Assembly: GCF_000341285.1 (NCBI RefSeq)
Contig: NW_005178462.1
Coordinates: forward strand, 131,890 to 195,889
Length of the DNA stretch: 64,000 bases
Source: Galdieria sulphuraria
Taxonomy: Eukaryota; Rhodophyta; Bangiophyceae; Galdieriales; Galdieriaceae
Reading direction: 5' to 3'
Below, in pieces: positions 11,164-23,270 of this stretch. Each line of letters starts with the position of its first letter. Within the stretch, counting starts at the first letter, position 1. The notes under the pieces were generated by a model that saw nothing but the letters and a program-made list of their open reading frames with translations, did not search any database and was not told the DNA's origin. The translations under genes were made by a program, and so were the position numbers.

Positions 11164-11647
11164 AGTCGAACAAGAATACTTCGTCAAATGGAATCTGCGA
11201 GATATTTATGGATTTCATGAAATTTCAACAACATCCATTGTGAAATAGTTATGATCGTCACATACTATTTGAACGCAAAACCAAAAGAAATACCAACTAC
11301 AATCTATTTATCTTCCAATCCAGTGACTTGAAACACTCTAGGAAAACAACTCTCTTGTTCCTCTCTTTGAAACAAGAACAGCAGCTTCTAAGAAGCATTC
11401 CCACTCAATTCTGTACAAACAACATTCTGAAACATTAAATTTGGCATAAATACGATCTAACAAAGTCACTTTGGCATCGTTTTGTTGAGCTCATTCTTCC
11501 ATTCAGACGCAATCGTAGTTCTCAGTTTTGTGCTTGCTTCAAAAATGTATGAAATTCCTATTTCCAAGCAACTCCAAATACTTCAGTGTACTATAATGAA
11601 GAACCAAATCAATCAATAAAACACAAGGTCATACAAATAAATATCAA
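11164..11647. other. Spacer between DUF1995 gene and WD40 gene
   Basis: No open frame or RNA gene could be supported on either strand. Both flanking genes are on the minus strand, so this holds the DUF1995 promoter and the WD40 gene 3' region. Confidence 0.3.
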
Positions 11648-13584
11648 TCATATAAAACAAGCACTAATGTCTAGAGGGCTTGTTTCGGTTCTCCTTTCTA
11701 CTTCATAGACTTGAAGGACTCCATCAAGATAGACCAGAATCAACTGGTAATATGGACAAGTCTTCGAATAACTATTGCCCTTTCTAAAAAAAAGTCCAGC
11801 AAGAGGCACTAGAATGAGAGCATTTCTTGAATCATATTCTCCACTTACGATAATAAAACTCACCTTGTTCATCTTCCATTGCTGTCCTCTGTGGAACGAT
11901 ATCCTCAATAATGATACGAAATTCACCTACTCGATTACGGAGCAAACGACACAAAGATACAGTTCCTACGGAAACAGATAATGTCATCCTTTCGTAAATG
12001 ACAGTGAATAAAACAAACCGATGCCTTGATTACCCACTGCAAGCAGTGACAAGTCGGGAGCATAATCAAGTAAGTTCAAACGAAACATACCACGACGCAT
12101 TAAACTTCCAGAATTGCTAAACGGAACTACTTGTGGAAGAAACACCAACTGATACAGGTCTCCACCTCTTAGTAGGTGAAGAAAGTTTCTATTATCATGA
12201 TGAATTGAAGCACTAAACGATTATTAAGAAGAAGAATAAATTACCTTTGCGTGAAAACTACAAGCTTGTCATTCCGGTTCTCCCCCTTCATAGCTTGTAA
12301 GTCTTCAAGTGACAAACCAATTTCCTGCAACAACAACATCAAACCACCTTGTTCAGAATCATCTGTAAGTAAACAATCGGGATGCAATAATATCTGCGGA
12401 ATGGACTGTATTTGTTCATTTTGTATCTGAACCGGCTGTCTTCTTCTCCTAAACAATTGAGTAGCAGAATGTTCTTCCTCATTATAGTTTGAAAGCAATG
12501 GCTGCGTGAGAGTATTTGTGGACTCAAAAAAATAAGAATATAGAGGATCATCCTTTTCTATGATCTTCACCGAGTCTATGGGCAACCACTTAACACCCCA
12601 ACCCCACTTGTCTTCCTCTCTCTCTATTCGACAACCTTCAGAAAACCCAACAGATTGGCCGGTGGTAAGATCCCAAACTCGCAATGTTTCATCGATACTG
12701 GCAGAAGCAATAAATCTATATTATAAATGAATAAGGACGAGGTTAATATTATTTAAAAAAATATAACAACAATACCTTCCTTGAGCTGAAAAATCAATGC
12801 TTGGAATATTATGTTGATGACCTCTACAAGCAGAAGGAACAATAAAGAATCTATTTTGAGGCTATTCTACGTTGAGATTGTTTCCATAATATTCCAATCT
12901 TTCAATTACCCCCCATTCGTTCTCTAAACATATGCGAATCATACTAATACAATGATCATTGGAACTCAAAGCTATTAGACCATTTCTTTCACAAACACTG
13001 ATTCCCCACACTTTCAGAATATAATATGAACATTACATAAACAAACGAGAAAATAATATACCTGAACAGCTCATGGTGAAAATCACACGTTCCTCACCAA
13101 CGAGTGAGGCAGTAGAAACATCCAAAAAGTAAATCTATTCTCCGAGTCAAAATGGTACAAACCAAGTCTATAAACTTGTTTCTTACAACTGCAGCTCCGG
13201 TTTCAACCACAGGATTTCCACAAGCTGCTACAAGTATGGGTCCTGTTGCTGCTAGTTCCGCGTACCTAAAAGTACAAATGTTGGTTAAGCTACTTGTTGT
13301 TTAAAACAACAATAAGATTACTTTATCATGTTGATGGTATCTGGAGCCACGGAGAGTTCTCCCTGAAAAACTGGACTTTGTCTTTCACGAAATTGAAAGA
13401 GGAAAACGTGCTCCCCATAGGCAACGTAAAGTTGGTCTCCATTTTTATTCATAGCCAACAAATTCATTCGATAAGCTTCAAGACGGAATCCACCAGCAAC
13501 GTTGTGACTATCGATAGGTAACGGTAGCTGATAACGAAGTGAAACTTGTACAGGCGCATATCTCAATACGGATGTTAAGTTCAT
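11648..13584 (-). CDS. WD40-repeat protein, possibly CRT10-like
   Basis: Several exons read from MNLTSVLRYAPVQVSLRYQL (first ATG at 13584). One segment, GDQLYVAYGEHVFLFQFRER, looks like a beta-propeller blade. A blade with a clear WD motif follows (ASIDETLRVWDLTTGQSVG), then WGWGVKWLP and a Ser/Gln-rich insert. The C-terminus reads GEFRIIIEDIVPQR, PLAGLFFRKG and YQLILVYLDGVLQVYEVE, ending SACFI. The overall shape is a divergent beta-propeller with an acidic insert, and the C-terminal segment resembles the CRT10 family. I do not recognise it with certainty and assign no function. A WDR6/Trm734 identity was considered because TRM7 lies nearby, but the N-terminal blade does not support it. The gene is divergent to Iml1, with 168 bases between start codons. 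Confidence 0.6.
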
Positions 13585-13752
13585 CAACCAATCCGATAAG
13601 ACCAATTTCTACGATTCATAAAATATCATATAACTTAAAGAATATGGACTCTCTTATATCTTCCTATTTGTATCAAAAGAATAAGATAGACTGTCAGGAT
13701 TTTCAATAGAATTGATTCCTAAAGTATTTCTTGGATAAGGGTTGATTCTCTG

Positions 13753-16700
13753 ATGGTTCAGAATGACTTTGAACAGCCTGGAGAAGCATCTGAAAATAAC
13801 ACTATTCGTTGGCTACATCTTCGGATACATAATGCTAGTCTTTATCAAGACCAAGACGTGCTCGTTAATCCAGGTAAACAGCTTGACTAGAATAGAATGC
13901 GTTGTGGCTTAAAGGATCGGAAAGATTTTCTCCAGGTTAGTTGTGGCGATATTCTGCGACTTTCAAAACCAGGAGAATCAGAAGGAGCGTGTTTTTTGAA
14001 AGTTCGTATCTTCCTTAGTTGAATGCTTCTGTTTACCGAATAATATAGGTAACCGATAGGACTAGTATTCAAGGCACCAAAACTGAAATCAGTATTTCCC
14101 AAAATATTGCGGAGAGTTTTCAGTTTACAGGACACAGTGTATGTAAAGTATAAGACATTTTCTTCTCTGACCTGATAACTTTTTTGTCAGTTGATACAAG
14201 TTGCCAATCTCGGTCCGCGAGTGAAGCCTATTAGTTTTGTCGAGGTTTTGGTCAAAAATCAATATCTTAGTTCCAGTGAAATGTGGCGTCTTAAGTTTCT
14301 CCTGAATGGTCAGTGTATTTATTCAGGAAAAATACTCTTTCTAGATCGTATACAAGCAAGTGTGAGTTCAACTCCTCATTGCAAATTTTTTATTTCTCAA
14401 CTAGTTTCTTGCAGGTCAAATCTCTTTTCATGGATACTTTGCAAGTGAAGTCTGGTCTAATTGGCCATGAAACCAAGTTCAACTTTCGTTCGCAGAGTGC
14501 AAAGATTGTTTGGCTTATTGAAGTGAGTATTGTTCTGCATTTCTAATACTGTATGCATCATATTGAATTGACAACTAGTTTTCCAAAGAGTTATGGGAGG
14601 AGACAATGGATGGCAGACTTTATTTTGAGCTCGTTGTTGAATTGATGGAGCGCATATTAGAAAGATGGAATAGTGATGGTCTTCGGCATATATTGAGCAT
14701 TGTTGTATTCAGTCGAGGTTTGTTAGATGCACACATATTAGCAGCAAGTTATTTATTTATTTTTAGTTTTCTATAATAATCTTTGGGAAGCCGGATTTTC
14801 CTCTAAACCTTTATTGAATCGGAAAGACTCACATCGTTCCGTACATGTTCTAACGGATGAAAATAATAGACCATATAGTGATCTCTATTTTGTAAGATAT
14901 TTCTTACTACTTTGAAATAATTCGTGTGAGACTTGAGTTTAGCCCTTGTTGACAAATGAACGAGTTGGCCATTCAAAGAGTATCGTTCCTAGAGTTGTTG
15001 GATCTTTGAAACGACTATTTTATCGTTTTCCCCTATTGATTGGGTCATCTTTATTGCTAGAACGATTTGAATATACGACAAATGTTGATTACGATGAAAC
15101 GAAATTCTCGTTACTGTTGCCTGGAACTGCCGAAAATTCTTGGAGTGAAGAAAGCAATTTGTTGGAAGCGTTCAATGTCTGTTTGAATGATTTTGAACGT
15201 CATTTTATTGACCGAGAACTAAAAGCAACTGGTAATTTTGTAATTTCTTCGATCTGAGAAGCTCATGGGACATGAAGGAAATCACGTGGTAATATTTACC
15301 GCCAGTCGAGGAGTCTGGAAAGTACATGAGAACCTTATAAAGCTAACGAAACGACGTCTAATGAGCAACGGAGTAGGTAAGAGAAAATATAGGAAGAGAA
15401 GGAGGATCTGTCATTAAAGTTTATAGGATGGGAGATATTATCTGTAGGAGTTCCCATTACTGACCAAGCACCCATATTCATTTTGCAACCTTCCAAGAAC
15501 CAAATGGAACATACGAGCAAGATGTGGAAGAATCGTGAAGAAAATCCAAATATTTTGAGTAGGTCTTGAATATATTTATGAAATGATGTTTATATTTTTA
15601 GTGCATTTATCTCGATCTATATCGATTGCACAAATGGAGAGAACAGCAAAGATGGGGACCATATATTACAAGTTTCCTAAGGAATGGTTTCCATTAAGGT
15701 TGGTTTCCGCAAGATTGATACTCAGAGTATATACATATGTTTTGTAGATTTATCGGACCTCGTTTCCCGTCATCTTTAGCCAAAACTGCATCACCTCGAA
15801 ACGAAATAAGAATCTATATGGAGGATTTTTCTAATGACCTTGAACTGGAATCTAGTAACTTTGTTACAGCCATGCACATTCATGATAATCGCGTTGCGGT
15901 AGCAAATGCCAAGCATTCACAAGTGGCTTTGCTTAGCAGTAAGTGCTTTTCTGCCAGAAAGGAAGCAGTAAGCATAGACAGCTGTGTCTCATTCTCCATT
16001 CAATTTAGAATTGCCTCGTTCGACAAGTGTTGATTTGTTTCATTCGACAAAATCCAGGGAAGAACAGAAAAGAAACCCTAGTTATGAAATTTATAGTAAG
16101 TTTCATCTGTTTTTCATCTTTCATTCTCTAAGCTTTTTAATGAAGCAACCTATGGAAAGTTTTTGTAAGCTCTTTATGTCTGAAAATCAAATAATTGCAT
16201 TCTGAATAACGATGCTTTAGTGACATGACAAGAAAATCGATTTATAGGAATCATCTATCGGCAGTGGAGTTGTTGAAGGATTCTCAAACCAAGCTTAATT
16301 CAAATCGTACAAGATGGGCTCATAGCATCTTTCCCTTCACTTCGGATACTAACTTTCCTACCTTTTCCCTTGAAGACATCAAACCTTGGATTGAGTATGA
16401 AACATGCGAAGAACCTCCTTCTATAGATATACAAAGGCGAATCATGTGGAATAATTTGTTAGAGCCAAGTGTTCTTCCATTGACGACTGAGTTTGCTCCT
16501 AATTCTATTTTTTCGAAGAGTTACTTTTTACAGGTAGGTACTTTCTTGGGTTGAAAAAGCTGTGGAATATTTACTTGGGCAAGTATTTGTATACATTACC
16601 TTTACCTTCAAAGTCAAAATCGGATCCACAACTATTTAGTGAAAGCGCAAGGGCTCTCGTAAAGGAGCTAGTTTGTCAAAGAATGGTTCAGGATTTCCAG

Positions 16701-18266
16701 GTTCTCTCTTTCTAGCAAGTTCCTTGATAGTCTATGGCTGATGATAGTTAGGTAGTGGTACATCTGAGTGATGAAATCTTTTGGAAAAATTTGGCGTCTC
16801 CTGAATTATACGAGAGAACCATGGAACGTCATGCCAAGTCTTCCAGTAGAAGGCAGAAATCCAGTTTTCCTGGCGAAGATATCGGCCAAATCCGCTGTGT
16901 TCTTGCGAAAGGAAGAGAGTAAGGCATAAATATCTTTCTTTTATCATCAAGGAACTCATTGATGCTATCTTACTGTCTCAGATATCACGAGTTGACGGTT
17001 AACCCGGAGAACTATACGGTGCAAGTCAGAAGATTTGTAAGGGTGGATGCTCCTGAGAAGAGCATTCCTTCTTTTCATTATCGTTATAATCTCTTCTGTA
17101 CAAATAGCAGTCGTTTCGTTATTAAAACTGGATCTTTCTCTGTACAAACGGACTCCATTAATTGGAATAGGTGATTCATTCGAACTTTATTTGACTCCCG
17201 AGTGGATGACGGCATATTTTTAGGCTGGATCAAATACTCGTAGAAGGACAGGTGTTACCATGTACATCTGAAATTTTAATGAAAGAGCTGCAAGCACGTG
17301 TAGTCCGATTTGCTATTATTCCAAATGGGAACAAATCAACGGAATGCATTTCCCAATTTTTACGTTCGATCACGAGAGGCGAAATCGGATTTGAACAACT
17401 TCCTTCAGAGTCCCTGGATGGTTATCGGAGCAATGAAGAACAGTTCTTTACCAAGCTTGATATGGGAATGTTTAAGGGAGCTAGGTAAATGTGAAACACT
17501 GGACTAGAACAACGCTGTTTTCATACTTTTTTGCAGACATGAATGGATCATTTTAGGTGTTGATAAGTTTCTTGTACCATCTGCTGCCTTTCACTGGTCT
17601 TTGTATTGGCTTGTTTGTGAAGGGGGTGTTGTAGAGGACTATATCCAATTTTGTTTTCGTCGGGTATGCATTTGTCGTTACAAAGCTGCTTTATTCTCAC
17701 GACCATTTAGGCAAAGCTACAAGGCTTGACTTGTTGCAGAGTTCCATTTGATTTCGTGAATTCTCAGTCTTCATGGACCATTTCTACTGTTTGGTACAAT
17801 ATAAACGTTGTTTTATGGAAACAAGCTATAGAAATGGTTATCCTGGAGGCGGGGCTTTTCTTAGATAAAAGGGATACGGAAAATGTTTACTTTGTACATC
17901 AAACTGGTAGGAAAAGGATTTTAGTCGTATTTAGAGCTGATGAAATGCAAAGGAGGTTGTATGGTACAATGGAACAAAGAGACGGAGAGTGTTTACTGGA
18001 GGGAATCAAATGTCGTTGAAAATACTCACAGCTCAAGGAAGCATGTTTTTCATTCCATCAACAATACGATTTATTTGTCCAAATTTGTGCAAACTGTGGT
18101 ACTTGATATTATTCATAACATTTCCTTTTAGAAAGAGTCTCCTCCAAGCATTATGCATCTCATCTATAAATACGACACAAAGGAGCATTTTCAGAATTTT
18201 CGAGTACAACTAAAGGGTTTTCCAGTGTGTTCAATGGCAACTATCAGACTCTTGAAAGTTCCATAG
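13753..18266 (+). CDS. IML1: GATOR1 complex subunit Iml1/DEPDC5
   Basis: The gene has more than ten short exons. The N-terminal region reads IRWLHLRIHNASLYQDQDV, VNPDFLQVSCGDILRLSKP and NQYLSSSEMWRLKFLLNG. It continues with FRSQSAKIVWLIEFSKELWE and DGRLYFELVVELMERILERW, the longin-like and SABA-type region of Iml1. Next come FTASRGVWKVHENLI, GWEILSVGVPITDQAPIF and the C-terminal WSLYWLVCEGGVVEDYIQ and ENVYFVHQTG. Iml1 is the catalytic GAP subunit of GATOR1, which turns off Rag GTPases and TORC1 at the vacuole when amino acids are scarce. No DEP domain is visible before the C-terminal domain. The last exon (18132-18266) is inferred after an intron ending TTTTAG at 18131. If correct, the coding end overlaps the convergent transporter by 76 bases. 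Otherwise the protein would end at the TAG 18129-18131. Confidence 0.85.
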
Positions 18267-19669
18267 CTTCCTAATGTCAACATAAGAAAACCAACAAGGA
18301 AACAGAAAAACGGCAAGAGTTTTTGATACCAGCGAGTGTCATGCCAAAATTCCCAAAAGTAAAATGCACTTGGCACCATAAACGTCAAAAACGAAGAGAA
18401 TAATGAAGTCATAATGCCAATAAAGGATGAAAAGAAAGGAATCAACTCTGCTACAATAAATGCTCCGCCGTAAGTGACACCCGTCCAAAGTAACCACCAA
18501 AGTCTGTTACGGATGGAACCATCTCGAAACTTTCTCAAGCCTCCGGCAATTAGTGGCTGAAAACCCCATTGGACTGCTCGACTTAACACATTTCCACCAA
18601 TAGTTCCAGCAATAGTAACATGAATTACCATAAAAACATCGTTCACATAATGTATGGCACCATGTTTGATAACCAACGTCACCGGACTCTCCATCTTTCC
18701 AGTATGTCCAAGATAATAATAAGCAACCGCTGACAACGTTAAGTAACATGCGTAACTAAAGGTTTGTGAAAGCCATAAAGCTGTTGGAAAGTCTTCTACT
18801 CTTTTCAACTCTGCCATAAATTCAAAATAAATCAAGTGACCTGTAAAGGCAAAAATAATATCCATTGCTGCAGTCAAACCTTCATAAAAGGATGCTGACG
18901 AACTGGCGTATGTTTTCGCCAGACCTGCACCAATTACTGGAGACCTCACACAAACAAGGATTATAGGAATCACTATAAACGTGATAGCAACTAGAACGAT
19001 GTAAGTAATTTCAAACAGACTTCGGGCTTGGCCAGCAAGAAGCAACATGGCGTATGCAATTGCAGCAAATGCCACGGTACATATATGTTCCTTCTGCAAC
19101 ATATTCTTCCAAGTCAAGGATGACGTTAGCAGGTCACTTGTCAACAAAGCAAAGAAGTAGGAATACGCAATGAACGCGGTAAAATACATTCCTGCCTTTC
19201 CCCAGAGTCGACGACTCATGGAAGCATAGCTCCGTATAGTTGGATAACGCAGACCCATGTAATACAGAAAGTATCCTGTTGCTGTGGTGATAAAATAAAC
19301 TCCAGTAAGAATGAAAACACCTCCCACCCAACCAAGTGTTTGGAAAGCACTAGGAATGGATAACACTCCAATTCCTACCATATATCCACACATTAACATG
19401 GTAAGCATCCACCAACTCATCTTCCGAGGAGGCACATACTCCTTGTCAGGATCATTAGGGTCATAAGAAGATGAACGGCTTCTACCACCAATATCAAATG
19501 ACTCTTTCATCGCATCTTCGAAACTTTTCTCGAACGGCGTTTCTTCTTCATCTACAGGATCCTCAACCGCTGCCTCAATCGACTGGTGAGGTTTCATGGG
19601 TACAACAGAGTCTTGTGTTTGAAGTTCATTGGCCTTATCCACCGAGGCTCTTTTCCATGGCAGTCTCAT
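18191..19669 (-). CDS. Amino-acid transporter, AAAP/SLC38-type
   Basis: This intronless gene encodes 492 residues from the ATG at 19669, which opens a cytosolic N-terminal region of about 100 residues (MRLPWKRASVDKANEL...). Its last part, PPRKMSWWMLTMLMCGYMVG, leads into the first membrane helix. The start of that helix, GIGVLSIPSAFQTLGWVGG, is the classic AAAP entry motif. About eleven hydrophobic helices follow, including TGYFLYYMGLRYPTIRSYA, AYAMLLLAGQARSLFEITY and DIIFAFTGHLIYFEFMAEL. This family carries amino acids or auxin with protons across the plasma membrane or vacuole; the substrate cannot be read from sequence. The C-terminal codons overlap the inferred last exon of Iml1 on the other strand. 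An amino-acid transporter beside a GATOR1 gene is suggestive but may be chance. Confidence 0.9.
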   Translation of the reverse strand: MRLPWKRASVDKANELQTQDSVVPMKPHQSIEAAVEDPVDEEETPFEKSFEDAMKESFDIGGRSRSSSYDPNDPDKEYVPPRKMSWWMLTMLMCGYMVGIGVLSIPSAFQTLGWVGGVFILTGVYFITTATGYFLYYMGLRYPTIRSYASMSRRLWGKAGMYFTAFIAYSYFFALLTSDLLTSSLTWKNMLQKEHICTVAFAAIAYAMLLLAGQARSLFEITYIVLVAITFIVIPIILVCVRSPVIGAGLAKTYASSSASFYEGLTAAMDIIFAFTGHLIYFEFMAELKRVEDFPTALWLSQTFSYACYLTLSAVAYYYLGHTGKMESPVTLVIKHGAIHYVNDVFMVIHVTIAGTIGGNVLSRAVQWGFQPLIAGGLRKFRDGSIRNRLWWLLWTGVTYGGAFIVAELIPFFSSFIGIMTSLFSSFLTFMVPSAFYFWEFWHDTRWYQKLLPFFCFLVGFLMLTLGSYGTFKSLIVAIEHTGKPFSCTRKF

Positions 19670-19948
19670 GATATGCTTCTGTCTTCGTTTCAAAACTTGA
19701 AAGAACGTTGACACCAATTCTTGAACAAACAAAATAATCGATGATTGTAGAGAGCAACCTCCTCTTATATAGGACTACATATTTCGCTTCCAACCACGTT
19801 ACTCCAAAATGTCTCAACGACGTTAGCTTTTTATTGGTAAGTTGACAATTGGCCCAGGCGTCTTCCAAATTTCCAACCCAATCAAGACAAAGAAAGTGGA
19901 AGTAGATCTTTATTTCGACAGCTGTCCACTTAACGACCTTCTCGAATA

Positions 19949-21373
19949 ATGTCAGTCATTGAGGACACTCAGTGGACGAACTGTGTAGCAACCCTCGGAA
20001 CTTACCAAGGAAACCGTGCAAGAGTTTGTGCTTGTTGAAAACTTAAGACAACACTCACGTTGAGAAGTATGATGCGTTAGGTATATTGGAGGAAAGGAAG
20101 AGATGCGTTTTGAAGTGTCAACTTTGCAGTCCAGTCACTATCGATGCCAAGGGAACTACCCTGAAGGGAATTGAAACTTCCCTATCAAAAGAACCTTATG
20201 ATATAGAAGAGAAAAGAATAGTATACGAAGATGAGCTTCAAGCTCTGGGTGAGCTGGTTTTTAACGCTTGCTTTTACCTCTTATCGGGTCGGAAAGGTTA
20301 TGTTTATTTTGAACAGGGTTCCGCAATTTCAGGCGGTTCGGTACAAACGTATATTATGGGAGATCCAGTTCGGTTCAGAGTTGAACAAACTATTAGAATT
20401 CTGAACGATAGCCTTTTCCTTTGTGGAACAACGGTTACCGTGGGCTATAACAACGATGGTCAGTTACAAGGTTAGTAAAGTACGGGGACTAGTTCCCGCT
20501 TGCTGACTCTTCAAAGAGTTGGATGTAGTACGTTATATACCTGGGGATACTGACGAGATTACCAACTCGTTTATTTCCTCTTCCAACAAGGTACTTCTAT
20601 TCAACCTTTGAAGTATTTTTCGTGTTGAACGGAGAAGTTGTCACTATTTTCCGATATTTTAGTTGAAGGCGTAGGATCTCAGGAGTCCTTTGCGGCATTT
20701 TGTGCAACCCCAAAGTTGCAGAGGTCGGTATCGCTGCTGTTGTGGTCTTTTTTGCATAGACGAGTCTTGCCTAGTGGTCGTTGGGTAGGGGAAGGTACTG
20801 CGATATTTCCCGAGGAAAGTAGAACATATGCAATCAAAAGTCTATGCAAGTATGTACAAAGAATGCTTTGTAAAGTTCGCTTAACAGGCGTTGTAGATTT
20901 GTCGCGGACGTTAGTGGTTTTGGGATAATATCAAGTGAGAAGGTTGTAGAAAAAGAAGAGTTCAACTATGGACTTCGTTTGGGGAAAAAGGACTCGGAGC
21001 ACGCTATTGTGTTCCAATCGGCCCAAGGGTATTCCTTATTCTTTCTTTTTGGTATATTTTTTGACGCAAATTTTGTCTACTTGAAAGGCGCACCTATGAA
21101 GTTCGCTTTTTATTATTGGGTGGTGGGGTTGTCGTCATATGTCCTATGAAAATTCCCAAAGACCAAAGTTTCTGTATTGAGGTAAGTCGATTGTGAATAT
21201 TCGTGAGACGTTTCGGATAAGTATTTTTGAAGGTATCTTGGTTGACAGACGAGTTTCACCGAAAAAGGCTCATACGACATTATGATGAAGGTGGTCGATG
21301 GCATCACTCCAGCTTTATAACTGAGGAAAAACAACCACCAAAGCACAAGAAACTAACCTTTACTTCAATATAA
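19949..21373 (+). CDS. DUF3598 family protein of cyanobacterial/plastid type
   Basis: The first exon gives MSVIEDTQWTNCVATLGTYQ, matching the N-terminal W..C...LG.W.G pattern of DUF3598 proteins. Later exons give GYVYFEQGSAISGGSVQTYI, VRFRVEQTIRILN, GRWVGEGTAIFPEES, RTYEVRFLLLGGGVVVICP and CIEVSWLTDEFHRKRLIRHY. The last segment is close to the cyanobacterial EAGWLVSP..RQRLIRRY ending. About five introns are inferred (for example 21008-21067 and about 21183-21231). The fold is thought to be a lipocalin-like barrel, as in phycobiliprotein lyases. The molecular role is unknown, and an association with bilin or chlorophyll proteins is inference. No obvious transit peptide precedes the domain. The stop is TAA 21371-21373. 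Confidence 0.65.
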
Positions 21374-21470
21374 AGCATTTGTCTAAATATTATTTCAAAT
21401 GACAGAGTTTCCAACGGACAAATCTTCGTCTACAAGTTAGAGCTTCTTATATACACTAAAAGACATATGC

Positions 21471-22385
21471 TTACATCGAACTAGGTGGGAGTTGATCACT
21501 TATATTCTTCATATAAAAACTTTCGAAACCAAGTGGCTCTAGATATTGCCTATAAAGATCCAGACTCATGGCATAAGGCGGTCCACCTTCCTACACAGAG
21601 TTTTTAGAACTCGAAAGAGTTATTGTCAAGGTACCATAGTAGGTCACATACATAGTCACCGATAGGAAAAATCACAGTTACTAACTCTCCACCGACTTGA
21701 ATGATATCCTTCATACGAGTTGCCCACGAGCTTCTACTTTCAGGAGGCAATGCACAGAAAAATGTCAAGTCATAAACTTAAACCCCACTTGTCAGCTTCA
21801 CGAAACTAAAAACCTTTTTCTACTTGCCAAGATCAAACTAACACAAAGTTCGTATCAATAAATCATGAAGAAAGCTCAGATACCTTCTGACTAAAAGGAA
21901 AGTCAAAAAAGTTCCCAATCACAAATTGCGCTCTTTCACTCGATATTCCTCTAGAATCCCTCAGCTTCAATTTCCTTCAGTTGACAGTTATCTACGACTG
22001 AAAATTTTCTTACTTGCTCTGCCTGTTTCTTAGCTTCCTCGCTACAGTCCAAACCGATAGCAACTCTAGATTCCGATGCAAGCGTCAAAACGTCATAGCC
22101 ACGACCGCAACCAGGCACAAGCGCATATCCTAAAACACTATGTTATTTTCAGCTTTTGGTGTTGGGACAAATTAAGCACCCTTTGGTAAAGCGTCCTCCT
22201 TGCAAAGTTCACATAAAACTGGTAAAGACGAACCTCTATCCCAAGGGGTCAAACCGGCTCTAAACAATCACTCAAAATTCAAACTCGTCTTTCTATATAA
22301 GCGCTTACTTCCAACAGTCATCCCAACCTTCCATCTTCGCACCCTTTTCCGTCAACTGACGAACACGAGAAATTGTTTCGCTCAT
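21471..22385 (-). CDS. Thiol (TPMT-type) S-adenosylmethionine methyltransferase
   Basis: Exons read MSETISRVRQLTEKG, EGWDDCWKSGLTPWDRGSS, ALVPGCGRGYDVLTLASE (SAM-binding motif I), VAIGLDCSEEAKKQAEQ, VYDLTFFCALPPESRSSWA, MKDIIQVGGELVTVIFPI, GGPPYAMSLDLYRQYLEPLG and the tail ISDQLPPSSM. This is the TPMT/TMT family, whose plant and algal members methylate halide or bisulfide ions or small thiols. Such enzymes can make volatile methyl halides; the substrate here is not known. At least four introns are needed. An earlier in-frame ATG at 22568 would add 61 residues with a hydrophobic start, which could be a targeting extension. I keep the internal ATG because the family domain begins there. Confidence 0.8.
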
Positions 22386-23270
22386 ACTGCCGAACTGTTT
22401 TAACGAGAACTGTTGATTACAACGATAATCTGCAATAATAAAGTTACCAATAAAGGTCTGCTTCTTCAGAGTTTTAATATGCTGGATACAAAGCCTTGCG
22501 TCAAGTATCGTTCGTTTGCAGGGCAACAAGAGGCTATGTTGAAACAACAAATAAAATGAGACGCGCATTAATAGAAGGTTCGGATGGCTTTTGCACGTGA
22601 TAATAGGTGATTATTGTGCCCAATGGAATCTATACTGAGTTTGTTATCATTTACAACTGATACAGACTCTATATTCTGCGCTTCCTTTCTATGAATTCAT
22701 CCTTGTACTTCAGTCTTGTAGATAACTAAGAAGTATATGTCCTCCTAGAAAGACCAGTAAGTTATCCAAGAGATAAGGCTCAATGAAGACTTGAAGAATA
22801 GCTCTGACCTCGTGTAAAACTGTTTTCTAAAGTAAGAAATCTTGAAGATAATCTATAATTTCATAGTACTATCTTATGGTACTTGTCAAAATTTATGGGT
22901 GTTGGAGAAAACTTGAGCCACTTTATTATTAGTCTTCACGCCGCATTTTCATTCTTGAGTTCTTTATATTATACAGAATTGAGATGATTGTTCTTTCTGA
23001 AATTTCTAGTTTTTCATTAAAGTCTGGAGGCGAAGAGGAAGTTTTTGTCTAAAGATGCAAATGACTTTTCATGTTACACCCTTTCTATTTCAATGGAATG
23101 CTTTTGAGATATAGAACTGGCTAGAAGTTTATTCCTGCACTTACTGTCATTTCAATTTGACATTTCATATTTTCATGAATCAAAAAGCATTTAAATATAT
23201 TTCTAATGAAGATGAGAAAACATAGAAAAAAATTCTAACAAGTTGAAGTTCAATTTCTGCACCGTTCTTC
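22386..23270. other. Long divergent spacer upstream of methyltransferase and COX18-like genes
   Basis: This is one of the longest stretches without an assigned gene. It is AT-rich, with many stops in all frames. I found no tRNA, snRNA-like or repeat structure by eye. It should hold two promoters and perhaps unrecognised 5' exons of the COX18-like gene. The possible 61-residue N-terminal extension of the methyltransferase lies at 22386-22568. Confidence 0.35.

Noticed and set aside
11648-13584. WD40 protein as Trm734/WDR6, the position-34 partner of TRM7
   Set aside because: The N-terminal and C-terminal segments do not resemble WDR6 blades; the link would rest on proximity alone.
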